Part shown: piece by piece, positions 25,088-34,652 of the stretch
How positions within the stretch are numbered: the first letter of the stretch is position 1
How the letters are laid out: each line of letters opens with the position of its first letter
Assembly (NCBI GenBank): GCA_947653235.1
Contig: CANTGH010000007.1
Location: forward strand, 1 to 51,354
Source of the DNA: an uncultured Clostridium sp.
Lineage (GTDB): Bacteria > Bacillota > Clostridia > TANB77 > CAG-508
Reading direction: 5' to 3'
DNA length: 51,354 nucleotides
Notes under the pieces: model-generated
Told to the model about the DNA's origin: nothing
Database searches by the model: none
The model's input: the letters and a program-made list of their open reading frames with translations, nothing else
Program-made: the position numbers and the translations under genes

Positions 25088-25940
25088 AAATTCTTTACCT
25101 TTTAAATAATTTAAAATTCCACTGTCGGTTGTAAAATTGAATTTTAGTTGATAACTACAAAGCATTTGTGTGGATTTTTTCAATTTTTGGTTTATTTCAT
25201 AATTTCCGTATTTGCCGTCTCCTAAAATAGGATGACCAATATGGGCGAGATGTGCACGAATTTGATGTGTTTTTCCTGTATGCAAAATAACATCAAGCTC
25301 GCTCGTTTGCTCTCCGTGGATTTTCTGAAAGGACAGTGTATTCGGTCTGAATTTTGGTGTAATTTTTTTGTGGTTCATTTGTGATATAAACCATACTTTT
25401 TTTACGGTCTTTGAAAAGATAAGCTGTTAAAAGAGCATGTTTTGGTACGAGAAATCCGCATACAGTGGCATGATAATGTTTTTCGATTTCGTGATTTTTA
25501 AATTTTTGCAATAAAATTTTCAAAGCGGTTTCATTTTTGGCATATAAAATTAAACCAGTTGTATTGCGGTCTAGGCGGTGACAAGGTTCTAATTGGGAAC
25601 CAAATTGCTGTTTCACAAGGGACGTAAAGGTTGCCTCTTCGTGATGATTTTCTGTGACGCAAATACCAGCTGGTTTGTTTAAAACAAGAATATTTTCATC
25701 TTCATAGATAACGGATAAAAGAGTAGATATTCCAAACAGTTGTTCATCTGAAATGAAAATTGCCAGTTTATCCTTCGTATGAAGAACGACATTTTCATGA
25801 ATTCTTTTACCATTTAGACGAATATCTTTTTTGCGAAGAGCTTTGTAGAGCGTATTTTCATTTAAAGTGGGAAAAGAATGGAGAAGAAAAGGAATTAATT
25901 TTTTATCATTGTTTTTTGGATTAACTATTATTTCTTTCAT
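25073..25940 (-). CDS. RluA-family pseudouridine synthase, +1 frameshift at CGG
   Basis: On the minus strand the first 208 residues hold the S4-like N-terminus (FLLHSFPTLNENTLYKALRKKDIRLNGKRI), the catalytic HRLDRNTTGLILYAK near residue 125 and the strands up to TEYTVLSENP. CGG at 25316-25314 then breaks the frame. A +1 shift gives [39 protein letters not shown], the standard RluA C-terminal core. Total about 288 residues. It modifies uridines in rRNA or tRNA. Specific target undecided (RluC/RluD-like). Confidence 0.92.
25314..25316 (-). other. +1 frameshift site: CCA CGG A (RluA family)
   Basis: On the minus strand, in-frame CGG as codon 209. Reading GGA gives [13 protein letters not shown]. 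It shows that the phenomenon is strand-independent. Confidence 0.92.
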
Positions 25941-25982
25941 AAAATATATTATACTTGTATTCTAAAAAAAAATCAAGTTGAT

Positions 25983-26011
25983 TTGACATAAATTTGAAAA
26001 AATGTTATAAT
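25983..26011 (+). promoter_or_regulatory. sigma-A-type promoter
   Basis: TTGACA and TATAAT with 17-bp spacing, upstream of the 76-residue orphan gene. The spacer lacks the TTTTATGTAAAAT core of the shared cassette promoter. Confidence 0.7.
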
Positions 26012-26043
26012 ATAAGTTATAAACGATTTGAAGGAGGCAAAAG

Positions 26044-26274
26044 ATGAAAAAAATCGAGGAATTTCCAGAAGTAATTCGTAGACAGGAGGGAACAAAAGGG
26101 AAGTATGAGGATTTTTTGTTTTGGTTGGAAATAGCTGGAAAAGGCAGAATTCTTATGCTTGCTAATGAGAATAGTTTTTCAGAGGCAGATGCGAATACTG
26201 AAGTAACGCAGCCTCTTCCTGTGTATCGGCCACTTTATAGTGAAAAAACCTGTATACGCATAGAATTTTCTTAA
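26044..26274 (+). CDS. orphan 76-residue protein, one in-frame CGG
   Basis: 76 residues with an AAGGAGG site. Sequence begins MKKIEEFPEVIRRQEG, a mixed charged protein without transmembrane segments. I do not recognise it. CGG at 26227 is codon 62. Read as sense the protein ends ...YRPLYSEKTCIRIEFS; read with a +1 shift it would end after a further 12 residues. Neither can be excluded, but its isolation, own promoter and terminator and composition resemble the cassette genes. Confidence 0.55.
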   Translation: MKKIEEFPEVIRRQEGTKGKYEDFLFWLEIAGKGRILMLANENSFSEADANTEVTQPLPVYRPLYSEKTCIRIEFS

Positions 26275-26284
26275 ATCAAAAAAG

Positions 26285-26322
26285 AAAAGAGGGAAAGTAT
26301 GAAATGAACTTTCCCTCTTTTT
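26285..26322 (+). terminator. intrinsic terminator
   Basis: AAAGAGGGAAAGT and ACTTTCCCTCTTT arms followed by T residues. Confidence 0.85.
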
Positions 26323-26345
26323 ACTATAAAAATTTGAAAAAAGAC

Positions 26346-26374
26346 TTGATTTCTAGAAAAAAATATAGTAAAAT
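26346..26374 (+). promoter_or_regulatory. sigma-A-type promoter of rpsO
   Basis: TTGATT and TAAAAT with 17-bp spacing. A leader of about 80 bases follows. Confidence 0.6.
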
Positions 26375-26461
26375 AAATAAAATACCATTTACTTAGTTTT
26401 AGGGAAAAAACCTACCTTAAACTCAGTTTTTGGCAAATACAAAAATAGGAGGAGTAAAAAT

Positions 26462-26731
26462 ATGACAAAGGAAAGAAAACAAGAAATCATCAATACGTAT
26501 AAAAGAGAGGAAAATGATACAGGTTCACCAGAAGTTCAAATTGCTCTTTTAACGGAAAGAATCACAGAATTAACCGAACATTTAAAAATCCACAAAAAAG
26601 ATAATCACTCTAGAAGAGGATTATTGAAAATGGTTGGACAAAGAAGAAGTTTGTTAAAATATTTGGCGAAAAAAGATGTCAATCGTTATCGTGAAATATC
26701 AGAAAAATTGTCCATTCGTAAAACGATATAA
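26462..26731 (+). CDS. rpsO: 30S ribosomal protein S15
   Basis: 89 residues with the S15 signature: [16 protein letters not shown] near residue 20, [25 protein letters not shown] near 45-70. Strong AGGAGG. Its leader may hold the autoregulatory structure seen in other bacteria, but I cannot define it. rpsO and pnp are usually adjacent; here a 261-residue cassette gene sits between them. Confidence 0.97.
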   Translation: MTKERKQEIINTYKREENDTGSPEVQIALLTERITELTEHLKIHKKDNHSRRGLLKMVGQRRSLLKYLAKKDVNRYREISEKLSIRKTI

Positions 26732-26740
26732 GAAAAGAAA

Positions 26741-26768
26741 ATCTACCACATAACTGGTAGATTTTTTT
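26741..26768 (+). terminator. intrinsic terminator of rpsO
   Basis: ATCTACCA and TGGTAGAT arms followed by seven T. Confidence 0.85.
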
Positions 26769-26892
26769 AAAATATATTACATGAGTACACCCCTTTAGTA
26801 GTTTCCTTAACCGAAAAGGAATGCAAATTTTCAAATAACAGAAAAAAATTAATAGATGTGTTTAAAAAACTATGTTAGATGACTAAATCTCC

Positions 26893-26938
26893 AAAAACTT
26901 GCTTAATTCTTTACAATAAAAGGATAAGCAAGTTTTTT
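26893..26938 (+). terminator. second terminator in the rpsO-cassette gap
   Basis: AAACTTGCTTA and TAAGCAAGTTT arms with a T run. No gene lies between it and the rpsO terminator (about 120 bases), so a short RNA or a deleted gene is possible. Confidence 0.7.
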
Positions 26939-26948
26939 GTGTTGAAAT

Positions 26949-26977
26949 TTGACATTCTATGAAAAATAGAATATAAT
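26949..26977 (+). promoter_or_regulatory. sigma-A-type promoter with a symmetric spacer
   Basis: TTGACA and TATAAT, 17-bp spacing. The region has its own inverted repeat (ATTCTAT and ATAGAAT), different in sequence from the shared cassette promoter but similar in design. Confidence 0.65.
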
Positions 26978-27022
26978 CCAACCATTCACCGTATAGTCGG
27001 TCAATAGAAGGAGGATAAAGAA

Positions 27023-27808
27023 TTGTCATTAAAACGGTATGAATTAAAAAAGTGTGAAAAACTCAAATTATTGGATTTATGGCACAGAAAAAAGAAACCA
27101 AAAGAAGACAATTTGAAGAGCAAACTGGTTTATGAAAAGCTTTTAAAAGTCGTACACAAAGACGCAAAAATGGTTTCATCAGTGCAGTGGCAGGCGTATT
27201 TTCAAAGTGAGTTCTGTTATAATAAGATAGAAAATTTGTTGGAAACAGCTGACTTTCAAGGAAAAGTATACCTTATAAGAGCACTTCCCGAAAAAAAATT
27301 CAGGAACATAATTCTTTTTTGCACAAAAGAATCTTTGCTAAAGTTTTTTTCTTTCTTACAGGATTTAGTAATGTCGCAATTCTATTTGTTGGAAAAGGAA
27401 AACGACGAGTTATTTACCAAAATCCAAAATGTGTTACAAGCTGAGAAAGTCAAAAATAAGATTGCGGTTGAATTGCAAGAATACGATTGGGAAGAAATTG
27501 CCAGGTGTTTTTTACAAGATGCAACCCAATCATCAAGTAAGCTAATCGAACAGGATTTTCCAAGAAGTTGGCAGGATGTTTTTTATGAAGAAAAACTAGA
27601 AGATATTTTAGTATTTTATGAAAATTGTTCAAAAGAGGAACAAATTGAAATCCTAGAACAAATTTTTAGGCGTCAACAAGAAACACCAACTGTGTTCGAT
27701 CGCACATTGCAATACGAAGCCAAAGAAGTCTTAGAAATCAGAAGTAAAACAGGAAAAATAAATATGACAGAACAATTATATTTGGATTACGCATACAAAA
27801 TGTCTTAA
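27023..27808 (+). CDS. orphan 261-residue protein, cassette gene with sense CGG
   Basis: 261 residues from TTG 27023 after GAAGGAGGATAAAG. Predicted cytoplasmic, helical, charged; no recognised domain. Codon 5 is CGG (27035), needed as sense: a +1 shift there stops within four codons. It interrupts the usual rpsO-pnp pair and carries its own promoter and terminator, consistent with insertion as a unit. Function unknown. Confidence 0.6.
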   Translation: MSLKRYELKKCEKLKLLDLWHRKKKPKEDNLKSKLVYEKLLKVVHKDAKMVSSVQWQAYFQSEFCYNKIENLLETADFQGKVYLIRALPEKKFRNIILFCTKESLLKFFSFLQDLVMSQFYLLEKENDELFTKIQNVLQAEKVKNKIAVELQEYDWEEIARCFLQDATQSSSKLIEQDFPRSWQDVFYEEKLEDILVFYENCSKEEQIEILEQIFRRQQETPTVFDRTLQYEAKEVLEIRSKTGKINMTEQLYLDYAYKMS

Positions 27809-27829
27809 TGATGTTATTTACTTGCACCT

Positions 27830-27867
27830 AAAAAACCTATCGTTTAAAATAAAACGGTAGGTTTTTG
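27830..27867 (+). terminator. intrinsic terminator
   Basis: AAAACCTATCGTTT and AAACGGTAGGTTTT arms (one G-T pair) with a T run, closing the 261-residue gene. Confidence 0.85.
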
Positions 27868-28042
27868 TAATATTTGTCAAACATAAATGAAATATTACTT
27901 GCTTTTTTACAAATAATATAGTACAATGATAAAAATTATTTATTTGAAACAGTAGCTTGTGCAAAGTGTTTTTTAAATGTGAGCTTTTTGCAGAGGTTAC
28001 CTTTCAAATAAATAGTAGAATAAAATTTTAGGAGGTAATTTT

Positions 28043-30149
28043 ATGGAAACAAAAACGTATACGATGGATTTAGCTGGAAGAACATTAAGCATAGAAACTG
28101 GAAAATATTGTGGTTTAGCCAATCGGAAGTGTAACCGTTCGCTATGGCGATACAGTTGTATTAGTCAATGTGACGGCTTCTAAAGGACCAAAAGAAGGGA
28201 TTGATTTCTTTCCATTATCAGTAGATTATGAAGAAAGGTTGTATGCTGTTGGCAAAATTCCAGGCAGTTTTCAAAAAAGGGAAGGAAGACCAACTGAAAA
28301 AGCGATTTTAACATCACGTGTGATTGATCGACCAATTCGTCCACTATTTCCAAAGGACTTCAGAAACGATGTGGTGGTGAGCTGCTTGGTATTATCTGTT
28401 GACCAAGATTGTTCCCCAGAAGTATGTGCCATGATTGGTTCTTCTGCAGCGCTTTCCATTTCCGATATCCCATTTGGTGGACCAACAGGTTCTGTGGCAG
28501 TAGGTTATGTGAATGACGAAATCATCATCAACCCAACTGAAAAACAAAGAGAAAACAGCCGTTTAACCTTAACCGTAGCTGGAACCTTGGACAAGATTGC
28601 TATGATTGAAGCAGGTGCTGACGAAATTCCAGATGAGACCATGTTAGAAGCAATCCAAAAAGCACATGTCGAAATCAAGAAAATTTGTGAATTCATCAAC
28701 CAAATGAAAGCCGAAATTGGCAAACCTAAATTTGAATATACCCATTTTACAGTTGATGAAGAAATTTATCAAATCATCTATGACGAATTTGGTGCTCGCA
28801 TGAAACAAGATGTTCAAACAGCCAATAAGCCAGAAAGAGATGCTAAAATTGACCAATTTACCAGCGATGTAGAAAATTGGTATGCTCAAAAATTTGGTGA
28901 AGAAAAGCTAGAAGAAGACAAAAAAGCAATTAGTGACGCGATTTACAAATTAGAGAAAAAAACAGTGCGTAAACTAATTTTAGAAGAACAAAAAAGAGTG
29001 GACGGAAGAGGAATTTACGATATTCGTGAGCTTTCTTGCGAAGTGGGTGTACTCCCAAGAACGCATGGAAGTGCTGTATTTTCACGTGGTCGCACACAAG
29101 TGATGTCCATTGTTACATTAGGAACAGCAAGTGAAGAACAAGTATTAGATGGATTAGACACCGAAGAATCAAAGCGTTATATTCATCACTACAATTTCCC
29201 GGGTTACAGCGTAGGGGAAGCCAAAGCTTCGCGTGGACCAGGACGTCGTGAAATTGGACATGGAGCCTTAGCAGAAAGAGCGCTTTTGCCAGTTATTCCA
29301 AGTAAAGAGGAATTTCCTTATACCATTCGTGTAGTATCCGAAATTTTGAGTTCCAATGGTTCCACCTCACAAGGCAGTATTTGTGGATCGACCTTAGCTT
29401 TGATGGATGCTGGTGTGCCAATCAAAAAACCAGTAGCTGGTATTTCAACAGGTTTGATTACAGACGAAGAAAATCCAGACAATTATGTTGTCATTACCGA
29501 TATTCAAGGCATTGAGGACTTTTTCGGTGATATGGATTTCAAAGTGGGAGGAACCAAAGATGGCATTACTGCCATTCAAGTAGATATTAAAGTTGATGGT
29601 TTATCCTATGAAGTGATTAAAGAGGCATTTGCCAGAACGAAAAAAGCCAGAGCCTATATTTTAGATGAAATTATGTTAAAACAAATTGACAAACCACGTG
29701 CGCAAATTTCAGAATATGCACCAAGAATTATCAATATGGTAATTGACCCAGAAAAAATCCGTGATGTCATTGGTACAGGCGGAAAAGTCATCAACAAAAT
29801 CATTGAAGAGACAGGGGTCAAAATTGATATTGAAGAAGATGGTCGAATTTTCATTTATTCACAATCCAACGAAGAAGCAGAAGCAGCACAAATAATGATT
29901 GAAGAAATCACCAGAGAAATTGAAAAAGACGGAATATATACAGGAAAAGTTGTTAGAATTGCTACATTTGGAGCCTTTATTGACTTGGGTGGCGGAAAAG
30001 AAGGATTATTGCACATTTCAAAGATTTCGAAAGAACGTGTCAATAAAATAGAAGATGTTTTGAAAATTGGAGAAGAAGTGACCGTGAAAGTCATTGAAAT
30101 TGACGATCAAGGTAGAATTAATTTAAGTAAGAAGGATTTGTATGAATAA
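28043..30149 (+). CDS. pnp: polynucleotide phosphorylase, +1 frameshift at CGG
   Basis: From ATG 28043 (after GGAGG) the frame reads METKTYTMDLAGRTLSIETG ... CGLAN, then CGG at 28124-28126. The +1 shift gives LAN-GSVTVRYGDTVVLVNVTASK, the universal start of the first RNase PH domain. It continues through FFPLSVDYEER, the second RNase PH domain (GRGIYDIRELSCEVG, LPRTHGSAVFSRGRTQ), then KH (VIGTGGKVINKIIEETGV) and S1 domains. About 701 residues, normal. The next internal start would lose the first 40 residues, including conserved core strands. Confidence 0.95.
28124..28126 (+). other. +1 frameshift site: AAT CGG A (pnp)
   Basis: In-frame CGG as codon 28. Reading GGA gives LAN-G-SVTVRYGDT, where glycine is invariant in bacterial PNPases known to me. 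Confidence 0.95.
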
Positions 30150-30166
30150 AAATTTTTCTTTAGGAT

Positions 30167-30192
30167 TAAAAAGGCAGATTTCTGCCTTTTTA
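30167..30192 (+). terminator. intrinsic terminator of pnp
   Basis: AAAAGGCAGA and TCTGCCTTTT arms with T residues. Confidence 0.85.
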
Positions 30193-30627
30193 ATTAAATG
30201 CCATAGAAGGGCTAAAAATGCCTTTTAAAACGATTTTTCACGAAGCAATACTTTATGTATGCTATTCAAATAAAAAGGTCTTTTAGGGCATTTTAGAACG
30301 TCATCAAAAAATGAACAATGTTATTTTTATGCACGTAGAACACCATAATACGCACTCTAAAGGCTTTTTTAAAAGGAAATAGTCATTTTTCTCTAAAAAT
30401 TTAAAAAAATCCGTTATTTTGCCACTTTTTAAAAATTAATTTAAAAAAATTTCAAATTTTGAGGGGAATTTTCAAAAATTTCATACTATTTTTTTGATAA
30501 ATTCATATAATAATTTTAACGAAGAAAATAAAAAATGTAAAAATAAGTAAAAAACTATTGAAATTTTTTTGAGATATTGCTATAATTATTTTTGAAGATA
30601 TATTTTTTTGAATAGTGAGGAGAAAAA
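30193..30627. other. AT-rich intergenic region
   Basis: About 435 bases without a gene on either strand that I can support. Only the promoter at 30558-30586 is convincing. Two short AGGGC/GGGCA-type words recur near 30205 and 30285, but I see no clear structure. Confidence 0.5.
30558..30586 (+). promoter_or_regulatory. sigma-A-type promoter of the glycosyltransferase
   Basis: TTGAAA and TATAAT with 17-bp spacing, 40 bp before the ATG. Confidence 0.65.
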
Positions 30628-31854
30628 ATGAAGTATTTGTATGTATTACAACAAGCTTTAATTTGGATGATAACGATATATTGGTTATACCAAATTGTAA
30701 TAAGTTTTTGTTCTTTAATTAAATTAAGAGATAAAAAAATGATAGTCAACAAAAATCATAAATTTATGGCAATTATTCCAGCACATAACGAAGAAACCGT
30801 GGTTGCCAATTTAGTAGAAAGTTTGAAACAACAAGATTATCCTAACGATTTATATGATATTTTTGTCATAGCCGATAATTGCACAGATGATACAGCTAAA
30901 ATTGCACAGCAAGCTGGTGCAATCGTTTTAAAACGATTTAACGAACAACAAAAAACAAAAGGGTTTGCGTTAAATTGGTTTTTAAAACAAAAAATTCAAG
31001 AAAATGCTGATTATGACGCTTTTTGTGTATTTGATGCCGATAATATCGTTGATAAAGATTTCTTAAAGAATATGAACAAAAAGTTGTGTCAAGGGGAAGA
31101 AATCGTGCAAGGTTACCGTGACATCAAAAATCCAACCGATTCGTGGATTGCCTCAGGATACGCCATTTTTTACTGGATGATGAACAAATTTTATCATTTG
31201 GCAAGATACAATTTAGGTTTATCACCTTTAATTAACGGAACAGGTTTTATGGTAAAATTTGATATTATCAAACCAAATGGATGGAACACAATTACTTTAA
31301 CAGAAGATATTGAATTTTCACTTGTGAACATTTCCAAAGGGAGAAAATTAGGTTGGGCAACGGATGCCAAAGTATACGATGAGCAACCTGTTCATTTTTC
31401 ACAAAGTTGGTCTCAACGTTCTCGTTGGACTGTTGGTCATTTGCAATGTATGAAATATTATACAAAAGATTTGGCGAGTGGCGTAAAGAAACATAAAACA
31501 TTAATGAATTTTGATGGATTATTATATATGTTTGGTATTCCAATGATGATTTTGACATTTTTATTGTTGGGTGTAAATACTTTAATGTATATGGGAAGTG
31601 AAATGGAATTTACAGATTTAATATTAAATTATGCTCGCTATTTAATTGCTACTTTTGTTTTGCCAATTGGAATAGCAACCATTGTTATGTTGTTAGACAA
31701 AAGAGATATTAAATCCATGGCATGGGGACTTTTGTGTTATCCATTATTCTTAGGTTCTTGGATTTTAATTAACATTAAATGTTTAATTAAACCAAATACA
31801 AAATGGGAAAAAATCGAGCATGTTCGTGATGTTAAAATAAATGATGTTGCGTAA
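30628..31854 (+). CDS. family 2 glycosyltransferase, membrane-bound
   Basis: 408 residues. An N-terminal transmembrane helix precedes a GT-A domain: FMAIIPAHNEETVV near residue 47, IVADNCTDDT-type nucleotide loop (VIADNCTDDTA), CVFDADNIV (DxD, metal) near 133, LTEDIEFSL near 225 and the QRSRWTVGH (Q-x-x-RW) motif near 264. Three C-terminal transmembrane helices follow. It resembles processive beta-glycosyltransferases. Product unknown; no polysaccharide neighbours. Confidence 0.9.
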   Translation: MKYLYVLQQALIWMITIYWLYQIVISFCSLIKLRDKKMIVNKNHKFMAIIPAHNEETVVANLVESLKQQDYPNDLYDIFVIADNCTDDTAKIAQQAGAIVLKRFNEQQKTKGFALNWFLKQKIQENADYDAFCVFDADNIVDKDFLKNMNKKLCQGEEIVQGYRDIKNPTDSWIASGYAIFYWMMNKFYHLARYNLGLSPLINGTGFMVKFDIIKPNGWNTITLTEDIEFSLVNISKGRKLGWATDAKVYDEQPVHFSQSWSQRSRWTVGHLQCMKYYTKDLASGVKKHKTLMNFDGLLYMFGIPMMILTFLLLGVNTLMYMGSEMEFTDLILNYARYLIATFVLPIGIATIVMLLDKRDIKSMAWGLLCYPLFLGSWILINIKCLIKPNTKWEKIEHVRDVKINDVA

Positions 31855-31855
31855 A

Positions 31856-31892
31856 ATAATTATCCTCCAGTTATACTGGGGGATAATTATTT
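31856..31892 (+). terminator. intrinsic terminator of the glycosyltransferase gene
   Basis: AATAATTATCC and GGATAATTATT arms around an inner CCAG-TTATA-CTGG hairpin, followed by T-rich sequence. The inner hairpin recurs at the end of the window. Confidence 0.75.
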
Positions 31893-32044
31893 ATTTTACG
31901 AAGAACAAATGAAATGGAGAAGAGTTTAAGAGCAAAAGGATATGAGGAATGAAAAGTTCGAAAAAGACTTGAAACGAAAAAATTTTTGTGATACAATACC
32001 ACTGTCTAAGTTTTAGGCAAATCAAAAATCACAAGGAGGTAAAT

Positions 32045-32737
32045 ATGATTTATTCAGAAGAAGTAGAACATATGTGTAAGGTTGCAAAAGGTGCAAAGCA
32101 CGACCCAGCACCAATCCCAGAAGAAGGAAAATGGGTAAAAGCCAAAGAAATTAAAGATATTTCTGGTTTGACGCATGGAATTGGTTGGTGTGCGCCACAA
32201 CAAGGAGCTTGCAAACTTACGTTGAATATTAAAGAAGGAATTATACAAGAAGCATTAGTTGAAACAATTGGTTGCAGCGGAATGACCCATTCAGCTGCTA
32301 TGGCAGGTGAAATATTAGTTGGAAAAACCATTTTGGAAGCCTTAAACACGGACTTGGTTTGTGATGCGATCAATACCGCAATGCGAGAATTATTTTTACA
32401 AATCGTTTATGGTAGAAGCCAATCTGCTTTCTCCGAAGGCGGACTTCCTGTTGGAGCTGGCTTAGAAGACTTAGGAAAAGGTCATCGCTCACAAGTTGGA
32501 ACGATTTATTCAACCAATGTAAAAGGACCAAGATATTTGGAATTAGCAGAAGGTTACATAACGGAAATCGGATTAGACAAAAACGATGAAATTATCGGAT
32601 ATAAATACGTGAATTTAGGAAAAATGATGGAAAACATCAAAAAAGGAATCGAACCAATGGAAGCTATCGAAAAAGCTTCTGGTCAATATGGAAGATTTGA
32701 TGAGGCTGTGAAGAAGATAGATCCACGTAAGGAGTAA
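32045..32737 (+). CDS. NifU/IscU-like scaffold domain protein, GGGtGRT partner
   Basis: About 230 residues from ATG 32045 (AAGGAGG). Contains VETIGCSGMTHSAAMAGEIL near residue 75 and a GWCAPQQGACKLTL segment: cysteine patterns like those of IscU/NifU-N type iron-sulfur scaffold proteins. It is regularly annotated as an iron-sulfur cluster assembly scaffold next to GGGtGRT-family proteins, as here two genes downstream. Biochemical role not established. An upstream in-frame extension lacks a ribosome binding site. Confidence 0.75.
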   Translation: MIYSEEVEHMCKVAKGAKHDPAPIPEEGKWVKAKEIKDISGLTHGIGWCAPQQGACKLTLNIKEGIIQEALVETIGCSGMTHSAAMAGEILVGKTILEALNTDLVCDAINTAMRELFLQIVYGRSQSAFSEGGLPVGAGLEDLGKGHRSQVGTIYSTNVKGPRYLELAEGYITEIGLDKNDEIIGYKYVNLGKMMENIKKGIEPMEAIEKASGQYGRFDEAVKKIDPRKE

Positions 32738-32740
32738 AAA

Positions 32741-33151
32741 ATGAAAATTTATTTTTCAGCTTCCATTTATGGTGGAAGGGAATTACTAGAGGATTATAAA
32801 AAATTAATTTGTGCTTTAAAAGATTATGGAGAAGTTTTAACAGAAGAAGTTGGTGATAGCCGTTTATTAGAAAAAGAAGAAACGATTTCTGAAGAAGAGA
32901 TTTATTTGGGTGATATTGCCAAAATGAAACAAGCAGACGTAATTTTTGCAGAATTGACAATTCCGTCGCTAGGTGTTGGCTATGAATTGGCTTATAGTGA
33001 AGCACATAATAAGAAAATTATTGGAATTTATAATCAAATTATTAAACCTAAAATTACACCAATGATTATGGGAAATAAAAACATAAAAGTTATACCATAT
33101 CAAAATATAGATGAAATAATAAAAAAATTAGCATCCTATTTAAAGGATTGA
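32741..33151 (+). CDS. nucleoside 2-deoxyribosyltransferase-like protein
   Basis: 136 residues, Rossmann-like fold: KIYFSASIYGGRELLEDY start (F/Y-A-G/S-P/I pattern), KMKQADVIFAELTIPSLGVGYELAYSEAH near residues 65-90, giving the D and E that position the sugar in this family. Three bp after the scaffold gene and 12 bp before the GGGtGRT gene, so in one operon. It may act on a 2-deoxynucleoside or nucleotide (DNPH1-like); unproven. Confidence 0.75.
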   Translation: MKIYFSASIYGGRELLEDYKKLICALKDYGEVLTEEVGDSRLLEKEETISEEEIYLGDIAKMKQADVIFAELTIPSLGVGYELAYSEAHNKKIIGIYNQIIKPKITPMIMGNKNIKVIPYQNIDEIIKKLASYLKD

Positions 33152-33163
33152 AAGGAGAAGAAA

Positions 33164-34162
33164 ATGGCTTTATTTGAAAGTTATGAAAGAAGAATTGACC
33201 AAATCAATAAATGTCTAAATGACAATGGTATTTCTTCTTTAGAAGAAGCAAAGAAAATTTGCGATGACAAAGGATTAAATGTCGCTGAAATGGTAAGAAG
33301 TATCCAACCAATTTGTTTTGACAACGCTTGCTGGGCGTATACCGTGGGGGCAGCCATTGCCATAAAAAAAGGAGTAAAAACAGCAAGCGAAGCTGCTAAA
33401 TGCATTGGAGAAGGTTTACAATCTTTCTGTATTCCTGGTTCTGTAGCTGATGACAGAAAAGTTGGTTTAGGACATGGAAATTTAGGGGCAATGCTATTAT
33501 CGGAAGAAACCGATTGTTTTGCTTTCCTAGCAGGACACGAAAGTTTTGCAGCTGCCGAAGGTGCGATTGGTATTGCGAACAATGCCAACAAAGCCAGAAA
33601 AAAACCATTACGTGTTATTTTAAATGGTTTGGGAAAAGATGCTTCTCAAGTAATTTCAAGAATCAATGGTTTTACACACGTAGAAACCGAATATGATTTC
33701 TTTACAGGAAACTTAAAAATCGTCAAAGAAACACCTTATTCAGATGGACCACGTGCCAAAGTAAAATGTTATGGTGCAGATGAAGTAAGAGAAGGTGTAG
33801 CGATTATGCATCACGAAAAAGTAGATGTTTCCATTACAGGAAATTCAACAAATCCAACGAGATTTCAGCATCCAGTTGCTGGAACCTATAAAAAAGAATG
33901 TATCGAGCAAGGCAAAAAATATTTCTCTGTGGCAAGTGGTGGCGGAACAGGAAGAACACTTCACCCAGATAACATGGGAGCAGGACCTTCTTCTTACGGC
34001 ATGACAGACACAATGGGAAGAATGCATTCAGACGCTCAATTTGCAGGAAGTTCATCCGTTCCAGCACACGTTGAAATGATGGGATTAATTGGCATGGGTA
34101 ACAACCCTATGGTTGGTGCTACTGTTGCGGTTTCGGTTGCCATCTATGAAGTCATGAAATAA
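33164..34162 (+). CDS. GGGtGRT-family protein
   Basis: 332 residues with the name-giving motif SGGGTGRTLHPDNMGAGPSS near residue 263 and a conserved tail (AHVEMMGLIGMGNNPMVGATVAV). CFDNACWAYTVGAAIA near residue 50 and GLGHGNLGAML near 102 are also typical of this anaerobe-specific family of unknown function. It is usually next to a NifU-like scaffold gene, as here. Confidence 0.88.
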   Translation: MALFESYERRIDQINKCLNDNGISSLEEAKKICDDKGLNVAEMVRSIQPICFDNACWAYTVGAAIAIKKGVKTASEAAKCIGEGLQSFCIPGSVADDRKVGLGHGNLGAMLLSEETDCFAFLAGHESFAAAEGAIGIANNANKARKKPLRVILNGLGKDASQVISRINGFTHVETEYDFFTGNLKIVKETPYSDGPRAKVKCYGADEVREGVAIMHHEKVDVSITGNSTNPTRFQHPVAGTYKKECIEQGKKYFSVASGGGTGRTLHPDNMGAGPSSYGMTDTMGRMHSDAQFAGSSSVPAHVEMMGLIGMGNNPMVGATVAVSVAIYEVMK

Positions 34163-34180
34163 AAAATTTCCAATTCAAAT

Positions 34181-34217
34181 AAAACAGACAAATTCGATAA
34201 CAATTTGTCTGTTTTTG
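34181..34217 (+). terminator. intrinsic terminator of the GGGtGRT operon
   Basis: AAACAGACAAATT and AATTTGTCTGTTT arms with a T run. Confidence 0.85.
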
Positions 34218-34219
34218 TC

Positions 34220-34248
34220 TTGACTTTCTTTTGAAAAAAAGATATAAT
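34220..34248 (+). promoter_or_regulatory. sigma-A-type promoter
   Basis: TTGACT and TATAAT with 17-bp spacing, upstream of the 94-residue gene. Confidence 0.7.
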
Positions 34249-34290
34249 ATTATATGGAAAAAGTAAAGCTTAAACAGAAGGGGGAAATCC

Positions 34291-34575
34291 ATGCTAGCTA
34301 AAATTTGGAAAAAAGTATTATTGGCAATTTGTATTATAGCGTGTATTTATAATGTTATGCATAAATTAATTAGTAGAACATCATTAGAACTACAACTAAA
34401 AAGTGTGCAAAATCAAGGTAGTATTTTTGAGATGTTAAAACACGATGATTCTACAAAACAAAAAAATGAAAACTCTTCTGAAAAAACAGAAAACGAAAAT
34501 TCAATACAGCAAGAAGAAAATACAGATAAATCAGCCAAGAATGTTTCGGATAATGCAATTGTAGTAATCTATTAA
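34291..34575 (+). CDS. small membrane-anchored protein
   Basis: 94 residues. N-terminal hydrophobic helix (KVLLAICIIACIYNVMHKLI) acts as signal anchor. The remainder is a Lys/Glu/Asn-rich low-complexity stretch ending in a short hydrophobic AIVVIY. AGAAGGGGG site. Unknown family. Confidence 0.6.
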   Translation: MLAKIWKKVLLAICIIACIYNVMHKLISRTSLELQLKSVQNQGSIFEMLKHDDSTKQKNENSSEKTENENSIQQEENTDKSAKNVSDNAIVVIY

Positions 34576-34652
34576 AAAATACTTGCATTTTAAACCAATA
34601 TATGGTATGATAAAAAATATTGTTAAAATAAAAAAAGAGAGGTGAATCGATT

